Source: Fodinibacter sp963834965 (lineage in GTDB: Bacteria > Actinomycetota > Actinomycetes > Actinomycetales > Dermatophilaceae). From it: a stretch of 64,000 nt of DNA. The position numbers were made by a program, and so were the translations under genes. Under the pieces are notes generated by a model. It saw only the letters and a program-made list of their open reading frames with translations, was not told where the DNA came from and did not search any database. This document shows positions 8,424 through 16,448 of this stretch, in pieces. The stretch spans positions 62,001 to 126,000 of the forward strand of contig CAWIEI010000004.1 of NCBI GenBank assembly GCA_963834965.1, given 5' to 3'. Position 1 is the first letter of the stretch. Each line of letters opens with the position of its first letter.

Positions 8424-8909
8424 ATGTCCCACCACGACAACGGCGCCGAGCACGTGCACGACCTGATCAAGGACCAGCGCACGGCGATGCTGACCACCGT
8501 CCACGACGACGGCGGCGCCTTGGCGTCCCGGCCGATGGCGTGCCAGCAGGCCGACCCCGACGGCACCCTGTGGTTCCTCGCCTTCTCGGACTCCGAGAAG
8601 GCCGAGGAGATCCGCCGGCGCCCCGACGTCAACGTGGCGTTCACCGAGGAGGCGAAGTGGGTGTCGGTGGCCGGCCGCGCGTCGGTGACCTCGGATGCCG
8701 CCAAGGCCCGCGAGCTGTGGAACGACTTCGCCGAGGCCTGGTTCCAGTGCGAGCCCGAGGACCCCCGGGTAGCGGTGATCCGGGTCGACGGCGAGAGTGC
8801 CGAGTACTGGGACTCGCCGGGCAAGGTCGGCACCCTCGTCGGCGTGCTCAAGGCCAAGGTGACCGGGTCGCGCCCCGACGACGGCGAGAGCGACACCGTC
8901 GACCTCTGA
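8424..8909 (+). CDS. Pyridoxamine 5'-phosphate oxidase family protein (general stress protein 26-like)
   Basis: 161 residues with an AAGGAG ribosome site 6-8 bases before the ATG. The split beta-barrel flavin fold is indicated by TAMLTTVHDDGGALASRPM, LWFLAFSDSEKAEEI and VNVAFTEEAKWVSVAGRASV, the order seen in general stress protein 26-type flavoproteins. These bind FMN or F420 and are usually reductases or oxidases of unknown substrate, not true PNP oxidases. A 17-base direct repeat (8271-8287 and 8295-8311) lies just upstream and overlaps the end of the previous gene. Confidence 0.85.
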   Translation: MSHHDNGAEHVHDLIKDQRTAMLTTVHDDGGALASRPMACQQADPDGTLWFLAFSDSEKAEEIRRRPDVNVAFTEEAKWVSVAGRASVTSDAAKARELWNDFAEAWFQCEPEDPRVAVIRVDGESAEYWDSPGKVGTLVGVLKAKVTGSRPDDGESDTVDL

Positions 8910-8935
8910 CCCTGAGCGGCTGCGCGACAAGCCGG

Positions 8936-9386
8936 TCAGTGGGTGACGAGCCCGTCCCAGTCCCAGTGCGGCAGGCGCTCGTCGTCGGCGACGGTGTCGG
9001 GCGAGTCGGGGTGCATCCCCATCCGGTCGGTCGACCACGCGAAGTAGTCGTGCAGCACACCGCGTAGTGGCTGCTCGGTGAGGTCGACGTCGGTGAGCGC
9101 GGCGTCGAAGCACGCGACGGCGCGCTCGTCGAGCTCGCGGTGCGTGCCGTTGCCGGCGTGCATGCGCAGCACCTCTGCCTCGTCGTTCATCGTGTCGGTG
9201 AAGGTGGTCGGCCCGCCGAGCGCCTCGGCCCAGTAGGCGGCGAGTCGCTCGACGTGCTCGGGGTGCAGGTCGCCGTGCTCGAACGGATGGCTGGCCACGA
9301 GGGTCGGCGAGGCAGCGCTGGTGCCAGGCGTGGGCGAGGGCGAGCAGCCCGGCATCCCCGCCGGCGGCCTCGTAGACGGTGGTCAT
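8936..9386 (-). pseudogene. Group II truncated haemoglobin, broken by a frameshift
   Basis: The ATG at 9384-9386 begins MTTVYEAAGGDAGLLALAHAWHQ and runs to about codon 28. The globin reading then continues in another frame as LVASHPFEHGDLHPEH, through AAYWAEALGGP and LRMHAGNGTH (which holds the proximal haem His), to a stop at 8936. The switch falls at the GGG run at 9301-9303. A one-base deletion or two-base insertion would restore a normal group II globin of about 150 residues. It is either a recent inactivation or a sequencing error; both ends are otherwise intact and well conserved. Confidence 0.8.
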
Positions 9387-9481
9387 GCGCTCGATCGTCC
9401 TCGGCCCGGATGCCGTGGGCAAGCGTGCGCGCAGGGCATCGACGGCTGTCAACGGCCGGGCGTACACCCGGCTCCGGGTGG

Positions 9482-9707
9482 TTCTCCCGATGCACCCGCC
9501 ACCACCGGCACCGACTTCTCGGTGAGCCTCAGCGGTGACGACGAGGCGCTGCGGGGGTTCGGGGAGAAGCTCTCGGATGGGGCGGACGTCGACGTGCCGC
9601 TCGAGAAGCAGATGTGGGGCGCCGAGCTCGGCATGCTCACCGACGAGTCCGGCATCGCCTGGATGGTCAACATCGGGTCGGCCGGGGACGGCGACGACGA
9701 CGGCTGA
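9482..9707 (+). pseudogene. 5'-truncated VOC (PhnB/glyoxalase-like) gene remnant
   Basis: Only the C-terminal half of a VOC-family protein is present. The frame reads TTGTDFSVSLSGDDEAL, then LEKQMWGAELGMLTDESGI and WMVNI, matching the last 60 or so residues of PhnB-like proteins (usually about 140). No N-terminal part is found upstream, where the divergent globin gene begins. The only usable in-frame start is a GTG at 9522 without a clear ribosome site. I read it as a deletion remnant; a short translated product cannot be excluded. Confidence 0.6.
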
Positions 9708-9731
9708 TCGCTGCGGCTGATCCTCAGCCCC

Positions 9732-11132
9732 TCAGCCGAGGGCCGCGACCGCCACCTCGAGCTCGTCGAGGGCCTCGCCGGTGTGCACGGCGAGGCGCTG
9801 GAGGTGGGGCAGCGCCTCGCGGTCACCGACGAAGCCGATGTCCAGTGCCCCCGCGTAGGAGTGCGCCGTGATGTTGAGCGCCATCGAGTGCCCGGGGATC
9901 GACACCGGGTAGGTCGCCTCGAGCCGGGCCCCGCGCCAGTAGAGCGTCTCCTTGGGGCCGGGCACGTTCGAGATGCACACGTTGAGCGTGGTCGGTACCG
10001 GCAGCGGCAGGCCGCTCATCGCCCGCCCCGCCTGCAGGGCGGCCGGCGCGAGCAGCAGTGCGCTGTAGGCCATCACGGCATCCGCGCTCATGCCGCGCAT
10101 CCGGGCCTTCGCAGCCCGCGAGGATGCCGTGATCGTGGCCAGCCGCACCAGCGGGTCCTCGATGTCGGTGGCCAACGACACCAGCGTCGCGCCCACGGCG
10201 TTGCCGCCGCCCTCGCTCTCCTTGGGCCGCACGTTGACCGGGATGAAGGCGATCAGCGGGCGCTCGGGCAGCTGCTGCAGGTCGGCGAGGAAGCGGCGCA
10301 GGCCGCCCGCGCACAGCGCCATCAGCACGTCGTTGAGGGTGGCCCCCCGCGCCTTGGCGATGGCCTGCAGCCGGCGCAGGTCGTACTTCTGGGTGGCGAA
10401 GCGTCGCGACTGGCCCACCCGGCTGTTCAGCACCGAGTGAGGCGCCTGGTACGACGTCACCGCCCGCGTGGCGGTACGGCCTCGCCGCAGCTGGGTCTCG
10501 ACGAGCGCCTTGGCCACCGAGGGGGTCGTGCCGACCGACGAGGCCAGGCCGCGCACGATCGACGCGAAGTCACCGACCGGGTCGGCCTCGCGCGGGGCGC
10601 GCGGGCGCCGGCCGAGGCTGAAGAAGAACGGGTGGTCGCGGTCATCGGGGTCCTGCGACAGCCCGCGCTCGAGCAGCCGCATGCCGGTGTAACCGTCGAC
10701 GAGCGAGTGGTGGATCTTGATGTAGGCCGCGAAGCGGTTGCCCGAGAGCCCCTCGATGATGTGCAGCTCCCACGGCGGCCGCCGGAAGTCGAGCGGGTTG
10801 GAGTGCAGCCGCGAGACCAGCACGCCGAGCTCGCGCTCGCCAGCGGGGCTCGGGAGGGCCGAGTGGCGCACGTGGTAGTCGATGTCGAACTCACGGTCGA
10901 CCACCCAGCGGTGCACGGGCTGGCGCATCAGCATGCGGGTCTGCAGCCGCAGGTTCCACGGTGACTCGATGGGGGAGGCCTTCAGGTCGGCGACCAGGTC
11001 GGCCAGGAACTCCGGGCCGGCGTCCTCGGGCAGGGACAGGTGCAGCATCGACGCGACGTGCATGAGGGTCTCGTTGGTCTCCCCCATGAGGAAGATCGAG
11101 TCCAGCGGTGAGGCCCAGCGGGATCCGGCCAC
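9732..11132 (-). CDS. Wax ester synthase / diacylglycerol acyltransferase (WS/DGAT family)
   Basis: 466 residues from a GTG, the usual WS/DGAT length. The catalytic motif HHxxxDG appears as HHSLVDG near residue 141, and the family's second conserved blocks are seen as ALCAGGLRRFL and SNVPGPKETLYWRGARLE. These enzymes transfer acyl groups from acyl-CoA to diacylglycerol or long-chain alcohols to make triacylglycerol or wax esters at the membrane and lipid-body surface. The gene starts 7 bases after the stop of an alpha/beta hydrolase gene, so acylation and hydrolysis of the same lipid class may be coupled in one operon. Confidence 0.92.
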   Translation of the reverse strand: MAGSRWASPLDSIFLMGETNETLMHVASMLHLSLPEDAGPEFLADLVADLKASPIESPWNLRLQTRMLMRQPVHRWVVDREFDIDYHVRHSALPSPAGERELGVLVSRLHSNPLDFRRPPWELHIIEGLSGNRFAAYIKIHHSLVDGYTGMRLLERGLSQDPDDRDHPFFFSLGRRPRAPREADPVGDFASIVRGLASSVGTTPSVAKALVETQLRRGRTATRAVTSYQAPHSVLNSRVGQSRRFATQKYDLRRLQAIAKARGATLNDVLMALCAGGLRRFLADLQQLPERPLIAFIPVNVRPKESEGGGNAVGATLVSLATDIEDPLVRLATITASSRAAKARMRGMSADAVMAYSALLLAPAALQAGRAMSGLPLPVPTTLNVCISNVPGPKETLYWRGARLEATYPVSIPGHSMALNITAHSYAGALDIGFVGDREALPHLQRLAVHTGEALDELEVAVAALG

Positions 11133-11139
11133 GGGCGCG

Positions 11140-12009
11140 TCAGACCGCCCGACCGTGCGCCCGGCCGCCGTGCTCGCCGCCGGCGTCCGGGTCGTCGACG
11201 GTCAGGGGGGCGGTAGCGACCGGCGCGGCGGGCAGCGAGGTGGGGGGCGCGGTGGGCGCGGACCGGCGGTACGGCATCCAACGGCCCTCGGGCTGCGCGA
11301 GGCGGTCGGCGATGACGCGCAGCGTCTCGATCTCGTGGCCGTAGCCGAGGTGGGAGGCATGCACCTCGATGTTCTCGGTCTGCGGGGCCGGCTCGGACAC
11401 GCAGCACTCCCACGCCACGATGCCGTCGGTGCGCGAGAAGATGCATGTGGTGGGCACGCTGAGCGGGGCGGCGCGCTGCGCGAGGGCTTCGTCGGTGAAC
11501 ATGCGCTCGAGGTTACGGCGGTTCATGATGCGGTACATCGTCCAGGCGCGCGTCGAGGCCGGGTGCCCGCGGAACGGGCTGCCCAGGGTGATCACCGAGC
11601 GGGTGTGGCCGGGCAGGGCGCGGGCCATCTCGCGGGCGTAGATGCCGCCCGCGCTCCAGCCGACCAGGCTGACCTTGCGCTCGTAGCGGTCGTGCAGCTC
11701 GAGCAGCAGGTCCTCGAGCCGGTCGGCCAGCGCGGGGCTGGCCCCGAGGTTGCGACCCTGGCGCCAGTCGTGCGCGCGGTAGCCCAGGCGGCGCAGGTGG
11801 CTGCGCAGGAAGACCGTCGACTCGGGCCCGGCGAGGAAACCCGGCAGCACGATGACGGGGTGGCCGTCGCCACGCGGCCAGGCCCGCAGGTTCCGGGTGC
11901 GCACCGCCGAGCTGGCCAGCTCGAGCCCCATCCGCCACTCGCGGCGCGCCTGCCAGGCCGTGGGCGCGGGCGCGCCGTCGGCGACGGGCAGGTCGGGGAG
12001 GTCGGGCAT
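11140..12009 (-). CDS. Alpha/beta hydrolase, lipase-like
   Basis: 289 residues from the ATG at 12007-12009, which has AGGAG 5 bases upstream; a GTG directly before it is less well spaced. The nucleophile elbow is GWSAGG (in VSLVGWSAGGIYAREMA) and the oxyanion strand is PVIVLPGFLAGPEST. A likely catalytic His is in SHLGYGHEIE near the C-terminus. No signal peptide is visible, so it is probably cytoplasmic. Its position upstream of the WS/DGAT gene suggests a lipase or esterase of storage lipids. The last 40 residues are Pro/Ala/Gly-rich and probably disordered. Confidence 0.85.
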   Translation of the reverse strand: MPDLPDLPVADGAPAPTAWQARREWRMGLELASSAVRTRNLRAWPRGDGHPVIVLPGFLAGPESTVFLRSHLRRLGYRAHDWRQGRNLGASPALADRLEDLLLELHDRYERKVSLVGWSAGGIYAREMARALPGHTRSVITLGSPFRGHPASTRAWTMYRIMNRRNLERMFTDEALAQRAAPLSVPTTCIFSRTDGIVAWECCVSEPAPQTENIEVHASHLGYGHEIETLRVIADRLAQPEGRWMPYRRSAPTAPPTSLPAAPVATAPLTVDDPDAGGEHGGRAHGRAV

Positions 12010-12188
12010 CACGGCTCCTGGTCCGGGCGCCGCGGAGCCTGCCTGCCGGGTCGCGACGCTGCGAGTACGGCTGATCGCAGTGTGACACGCGGCATCGAGC
12101 CGTGGGCGGGAACCTCGCGGGCGTCACCGGGAGTTGGCAGGGGTGGAGCGTCGTACCGTGGTGCTCCGACCTGTCCGAAGGGGACCCG

Positions 12189-12755
12189 ATGACCGCCACC
12201 GACCAGCTGCGCGCCGCGTTGCGCGACCTCGAGGCCAAGGCCCGCGAGCTCGAGCTCGACAAGAAGCTCGAGACGTTCGCCGACCAGGCCGACCACTACC
12301 TGCGCGAGGCCGCCGTCAAGGCCGGCGACTACGCCCACGACAACCGCGGCCGGGTCGAGGAGACCCTCGACAAGGCCGGCGCCAAGGTCGACGAGAAGAC
12401 CGACGGCAAGTACACCCGGTACGTCGAGAAGCTGCGCACCGGCGTGCTCGTCGGTGTCGACTGGGTCGCGCAGCAGCGCGAGAGCACCTCGACGCCGCAG
12501 TGGGCCGAGGGCACCCGCTGGGGACAGCAGCCGGATGCCGCCACGTCGCCCCAGGACGACGTCCCGCCGGCCGCGCCGACCGGCTCGGCGGCCGCGCCGG
12601 CCGCGCCCACCGGCTCCGCGCCGGCCGCCCCCGCCTACACGGCGGACGCAGGTACGCCCGTCGACGCGCCGCCCGCCGGCTCGGCCGACTCCGACGCCTG
12701 GGTCGACGTCACCGACCCGCCCCCGCCGGCCCAGGGCCCCACCGACCCGAAGTAG
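12189..12755 (+). CDS. MT0933-like antitoxin-family protein with disordered tail
   Basis: 188 residues. The segment KAGDYAHDNRGRVEETLDKAGAKVDEKTDGKYTRYVEK (residues about 43-80) matches the short helical repeat of the MT0933/Rv0909 'antitoxin' family. The first half is highly charged and helical; the second half (residues about 110-188) is an Ala/Pro/Asp-rich low-complexity tail. No toxin gene lies next to it, so the toxin-antitoxin label is not supported by context, and a DNA- or envelope-associated role is equally possible. The frame can be read further upstream, but the ATG at 12189 follows GAAGGGGACCCG. Confidence 0.65.
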   Translation: MTATDQLRAALRDLEAKARELELDKKLETFADQADHYLREAAVKAGDYAHDNRGRVEETLDKAGAKVDEKTDGKYTRYVEKLRTGVLVGVDWVAQQRESTSTPQWAEGTRWGQQPDAATSPQDDVPPAAPTGSAAAPAAPTGSAPAAPAYTADAGTPVDAPPAGSADSDAWVDVTDPPPPAQGPTDPK

Positions 12756-12801
12756 TCATCCCCCGGCCCGCGCACGGTGGTCATCGGCCTACCGTGGGGA
12801 C

Positions 12802-14199
12802 ATGGCGACGACCCGCACCGAACGCGACACCATGGGCGCTGTCGAGGTGCCCGCCGACCGCTACTGGGGGGCGCAGACCCAGCGCAGCCTCGAGCACTTC
12901 GACATCGGCCGCGACACCTTCGTCTGGGGGCGGGCCGTCATCCGCGGGCTGGGGCTGCTCAAGAAGTCGGCCGCGCTGGCCAATGCCGACCTCGGGCTGC
13001 TCGACGTCGAGCTGTCCGGGGCGATCGTGCAGGCCGCCGACGAGGTGGCCCGCGGCGAGCTCGACGACCACTTCCCGCTCGTGGTCTTCCAGACCGGGTC
13101 GGGCACGCAGAGCAACATGAACGCCAACGAGGTCATCGCCAACCGGGCCATCGAGATCCTCGGCGGCGAGCTCGGGTCGAAGTCGCCGGTGCACCCCAAC
13201 GACGACGTCAACAAGAGCCAGTCGAGCAACGACACCTTCCCCACGGCGGTGCACGTGGCGGTGGTGCTCGAGCTGGCCGAGCGCCTGCACCCCGCGATCG
13301 ACGCGCTGGTGGCCGCCCTGGAGGCCAAGGCCGACGAGCTGCGTGACGTCGTCAAGGTCGGGCGCACCCACCTGCAGGACGCCACGCCGGTGACCCTGGG
13401 GCAGGAGATCGGGGCGTGGGCGGCGCAGGTCCGCGACGCGCAGGCCGACGTGCGGCACGCCGGGAACCGGGCCCGGGCGCTCGCCATCGGCGGCACCGCG
13501 GTCGGCACCGGGCTGAACGCGCCGGCCGAGTTCGGCCCGCTCGTCGCGCAGCACCTGCACGAGGAGACGGGGGAGTCGTTCCACCAGGCCGACAACCTGT
13601 TCGTGCAGCTGGCCTCGCACGACGCGCTGGTCGCGGTCTCGTCCGCCCTGCGCACCCTGGCCGGGGCGCTGATGAAGATGGCGAACGACGTGCGCTGGCT
13701 GGCGTCCGGGCCGCGCACCGGCATCGGCGAGCTGCGGATCCCCGAGAACGAGCCGGGCTCCTCGATCATGCCGGGCAAGGTGAACCCGACCCAGTCCGAG
13801 GCGATGACGATGGTGGTGACCCGCGTGTTCGGCAACGACGCCACCGTGGGGTTCGCCGGCACGCAGGGCAACTTCCAGCTCAACGTGTTCACGCCGGTGA
13901 TGGCGCACGCCGTGCTCGAGTCGGTGCGGCTCCTGGCCGATGCCGGCCGCTCGTTCACCGAGCACTGCGTCGTGGGGCTGGATGCCGACCGCGACCGGAT
14001 CGCGGCACACCTCGACGCCGACCTGATGCTGGTCACCGCCCTGGCGCCGCACGTCGGCTACGACACCGCCGCGGCCATCGCCAAGCAGGCCCACCGCGAC
14101 GGCTCGACCCTGCGCGAGGCGGCCCTCGCCTCGGGTGCGGTCAGCGGCGACGACTACGACCGCTGGGTCGACCCCGAGGCGATGACCCACCCGGGCTGA
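12802..14199 (+). CDS. fumC: Fumarate hydratase class II
   Basis: 465 residues, the standard length for the oxygen-stable, metal-free fumarase. Conserved blocks include TGSGTQSNMNANEVIANRA, VHPNDDVNKSQSSND, GRTHLQDATPVTLGQE and the superfamily signature GSSIMPGKVNPTQ with the catalytic Ser loop. It interconverts fumarate and malate in the TCA cycle. A shared superfamily with argininosuccinate lyase and aspartase is excluded by the NANE and SSND motifs together with overall length. It is preceded by a 46-base gap and appears monocistronic. Confidence 0.97.
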   Translation: MATTRTERDTMGAVEVPADRYWGAQTQRSLEHFDIGRDTFVWGRAVIRGLGLLKKSAALANADLGLLDVELSGAIVQAADEVARGELDDHFPLVVFQTGSGTQSNMNANEVIANRAIEILGGELGSKSPVHPNDDVNKSQSSNDTFPTAVHVAVVLELAERLHPAIDALVAALEAKADELRDVVKVGRTHLQDATPVTLGQEIGAWAAQVRDAQADVRHAGNRARALAIGGTAVGTGLNAPAEFGPLVAQHLHEETGESFHQADNLFVQLASHDALVAVSSALRTLAGALMKMANDVRWLASGPRTGIGELRIPENEPGSSIMPGKVNPTQSEAMTMVVTRVFGNDATVGFAGTQGNFQLNVFTPVMAHAVLESVRLLADAGRSFTEHCVVGLDADRDRIAAHLDADLMLVTALAPHVGYDTAAAIAKQAHRDGSTLREAALASGAVSGDDYDRWVDPEAMTHPG

Positions 14200-14281
14200 C
14201 CCTGCTCGCGCCGGCTCGGTGGCGGACCTGTCCCAGCGCGGCAGAGGGTTCCCGCGGGCGTCGCCGGCGGGTCCGACCAAC

Positions 14282-14409
14282 GTCTCAGTGCCTGAGACCA
14301 TCACTTGTTGTTATCCATACCGGTTCACTAGGTTATCGGTCTGTTTCGCGTTCAACTACCCGGCGTGCCCGAGAGCACCGCCACTACCACCCCCGCCCGA
14401 GGAGCCCGC
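14282..14409 (+). promoter_or_regulatory. AT-richer leader/promoter region of the carbonic anhydrase gene
   Basis: About 60 bases here are far less GC-rich than the surroundings. They contain GTTATC twice (in CTTGTTATCC and GGTTATCGG, about two helical turns apart) flanking ACCGGT. A TTGTTA element and TAGGTT separated by 15 bases could act as -35/-10. GAGGAG precedes the ATG at 14410 by 7 bases. No known riboswitch fold was recognised. Confidence 0.35.
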
Positions 14410-14904
14410 ATGACCGTCACCGACGAGCTGATCGCCAACAACGCGGCGTACGCCGCCCAGTTCAGCGGCCCGCTGCCGCTGCCGCCCTCGAAGCACGTCG
14501 CCGTGCTCGCCTGCATGGACGCCCGCCTCGACGTCTACCGGGTGCTGGGGCTCGGCGAGGGCGAGGCGCACGTCATCCGCAACGCCGGTGGCGTGGTGAC
14601 CGAGGACGAGATCCGTTCGCTCGCGATCAGCCAGCGGCTGCTCGGCACGTTGGAGATCATCCTGATCCACCACACCGACTGCGGCATGCTCACCTTCACC
14701 GACGACGGCTTCAAGGAGTCGATCCGCGCCGAGACCGGGCTGCGCCCGCCGTGGGCCGCCGAGGCGTTCTCCGACCCTGCGGACGACGTGCGTCAGTCGC
14801 TGGCCCGCATCGCGAGCAGCCCGTACATCCCGATCAAGGACTCGGTGCGCGGCTTCGTGTTCGACGTGGCCACCGGCCGTCTCGACGAGGTGCACCCGGC
14901 CTGA
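14410..14904 (+). CDS. Beta-carbonic anhydrase (small Actinobacterial type)
   Basis: 164 residues. Zinc ligands are visible: Cys35 in ACMDARLD, His88 and Cys91 in LIHHTDCGM, with the Asp37/Arg39 dyad also present. This is the compact beta class related to mycobacterial Rv1284. It hydrates CO2 to bicarbonate in the cytoplasm for carboxylation reactions. The gene stands alone, with an AT-richer promoter region upstream and the cyclopropane synthase gene converging from the other side 43 bases away. Confidence 0.93.
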   Translation: MTVTDELIANNAAYAAQFSGPLPLPPSKHVAVLACMDARLDVYRVLGLGEGEAHVIRNAGGVVTEDEIRSLAISQRLLGTLEIILIHHTDCGMLTFTDDGFKESIRAETGLRPPWAAEAFSDPADDVRQSLARIASSPYIPIKDSVRGFVFDVATGRLDEVHPA

Positions 14905-14947
14905 GGCTGAGGCCTCGCGTCGAGGACCCCAGGGCTACCCGGCGCCG

Positions 14948-16261
14948 TCAGCCGCGCTGGTGCTGGCGTCCGGCGAGCAGCTCGGCCCGGGTGCGGGGCA
15001 ACCCACTGGTTCCGCCGGGCCCGGGCCGCACCGCCAGAACCTGGTTGACGCCGAGGCGGTTGGACTGGAAGGCCAGGGCCGAACCGGCCATGTACAGGCG
15101 CCAGACCCGCGCGCGGCCGGGGGTCGACAGCCTGACCGCCTCGTCCCAGTGCTGCTCGAGGTTCGTGACCCAGGCCCGCAAGGTGTGCGCGTAGTGCTCT
15201 CGCAGCGACTCCACGTCACGGACCTCGAACCCCGCGGTCTCGAGCACGTCGACCATGGTCGCCATGGGGTGCAGCTCACCGTCGGGGAACACGTACCGGT
15301 CGATGAATGACGTCCGGTCGCCCCTCGGGTCGCCGGGCGGCCCCGGGCGGCGTGAGATCGCGTGGTTGAGCAGCCGTCCGCCGGGGGCCAGGAGCGCGTG
15401 CAGGTGCCCGGCGTACTCGGCCAGCTGCGAGAGCCCGACGTGCTCGGCCATCCCGATGCTCGAGATCGCGTCGTAGGGCCCGTCGTCGACGTCGCGGTAG
15501 TCCTGCACCCGGATCTCGACCCGGTCGGCCAGGCCCAGTGACGCGATCTCCCGCCGCGCGTACTCCGCCTGCTCCTGCGACAGCGTGATGCCGACGCCCT
15601 CGGCTCCGTACTCCCGTGCCGCGTGGATGAGGAAGGATCCCCAGCCGCATCCGACGTCCAGGACCCGCTTGCCCTGCTGCAGGCCGAGCTTGCGGGCGAC
15701 GAGGTCGAGCTTGGCCCGTTGCGCGTCGTCCACGGTGTACGAGGCGGACGGCTCCTGCTCGAAGTAGGCACAGGAGTAGACCATGGACGGGCCGAGGACG
15801 AGCCGGTAGAACGCGTTGCCGACGTCGTAGTGGTGGGACACCGCCCGGGCGTCCCGGGCGCGTGCGTGCCGGCTGCCCGAGAGCCGGATCTCCTCGGCCG
15901 GCGGCCGAGGGGGCGGCCCGAGCGCTCGTAGGCGCACGACCGCCTTGGCCACAGCGGTCTTCGTCTCGCGCCCGACCCGCACCCCCGGGCCACGGGCGGG
16001 GTCGGCCAATGCATCGAGACGGGTCAGCGCGTCGAGGAGGTCGCCCTCGATCTCGACGTCTCCCGAGACGTAGGCCCGAGCGAAGCCGAGCTCGTTGGGC
16101 GCCCAGACCAGGTGGCGCAGCGCCCGGCGTGACCTGAAGCGGACGACTGCCTCGGCCGTCGGTGGCCCGATGGAGCTCCCGTCCCAGCAGTCGACGCGCA
16201 CGGGCAGCTCCGTGCCGATCGTCGCGTCGACCAGTGGTCTGAGGATCGTCGCCGCGTCCAT
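14948..16261 (-). CDS. Cyclopropane-fatty-acyl-phospholipid synthase family methyltransferase
   Basis: 437 residues from an ATG with GGGAGG 5 bases upstream. The SAM-binding motif RVLDVGCGWGSFLIHAA is near residue 195, and the CFA-specific blocks SHHYDVGNAFYRLVLG, MVYSCAYFEQ, GITLSQEQAEYA and SIGMAEHVG are all present. It methylenates unsaturated acyl chains of membrane phospholipids using SAM. Residues 1-140 form the family's N-terminal lipid-binding region. The next 187 bases upstream (16262-16448) hold nothing I can identify. Confidence 0.92.
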   Translation of the reverse strand: MDAATILRPLVDATIGTELPVRVDCWDGSSIGPPTAEAVVRFRSRRALRHLVWAPNELGFARAYVSGDVEIEGDLLDALTRLDALADPARGPGVRVGRETKTAVAKAVVRLRALGPPPRPPAEEIRLSGSRHARARDARAVSHHYDVGNAFYRLVLGPSMVYSCAYFEQEPSASYTVDDAQRAKLDLVARKLGLQQGKRVLDVGCGWGSFLIHAAREYGAEGVGITLSQEQAEYARREIASLGLADRVEIRVQDYRDVDDGPYDAISSIGMAEHVGLSQLAEYAGHLHALLAPGGRLLNHAISRRPGPPGDPRGDRTSFIDRYVFPDGELHPMATMVDVLETAGFEVRDVESLREHYAHTLRAWVTNLEQHWDEAVRLSTPGRARVWRLYMAGSALAFQSNRLGVNQVLAVRPGPGGTSGLPRTRAELLAGRQHQRG

Positions 16262-16448
16262 CCCAACCTCCCTGTCGCAGTGCGCATTCGACGGTACCCG
16301 CGGCACCGGGCGCAACGGCCGGGACGGACGCGCGAAGTTCCACGTCGTCCGCCGCCACGACGGCGCGAAGTGCGGATCGACGTGCTGGAAGCCCGCGGGC
16401 GAACCGCTCCGGGCTCGCGGGCCGCCGCACGAGCAGGGCGGCCGCGGC

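Noticed and set aside
12189..12755. Toxin-antitoxin module
   Set aside because: The protein matches the MT0933 family but no toxin gene lies on either side.
16262..16448. Possible small gene between the cyclopropane synthase and SNF2 genes
   Set aside because: One frame gives a fairly balanced stretch (GFQHVDPHFAPSW) but it has no start, ribosome site or known relatives.
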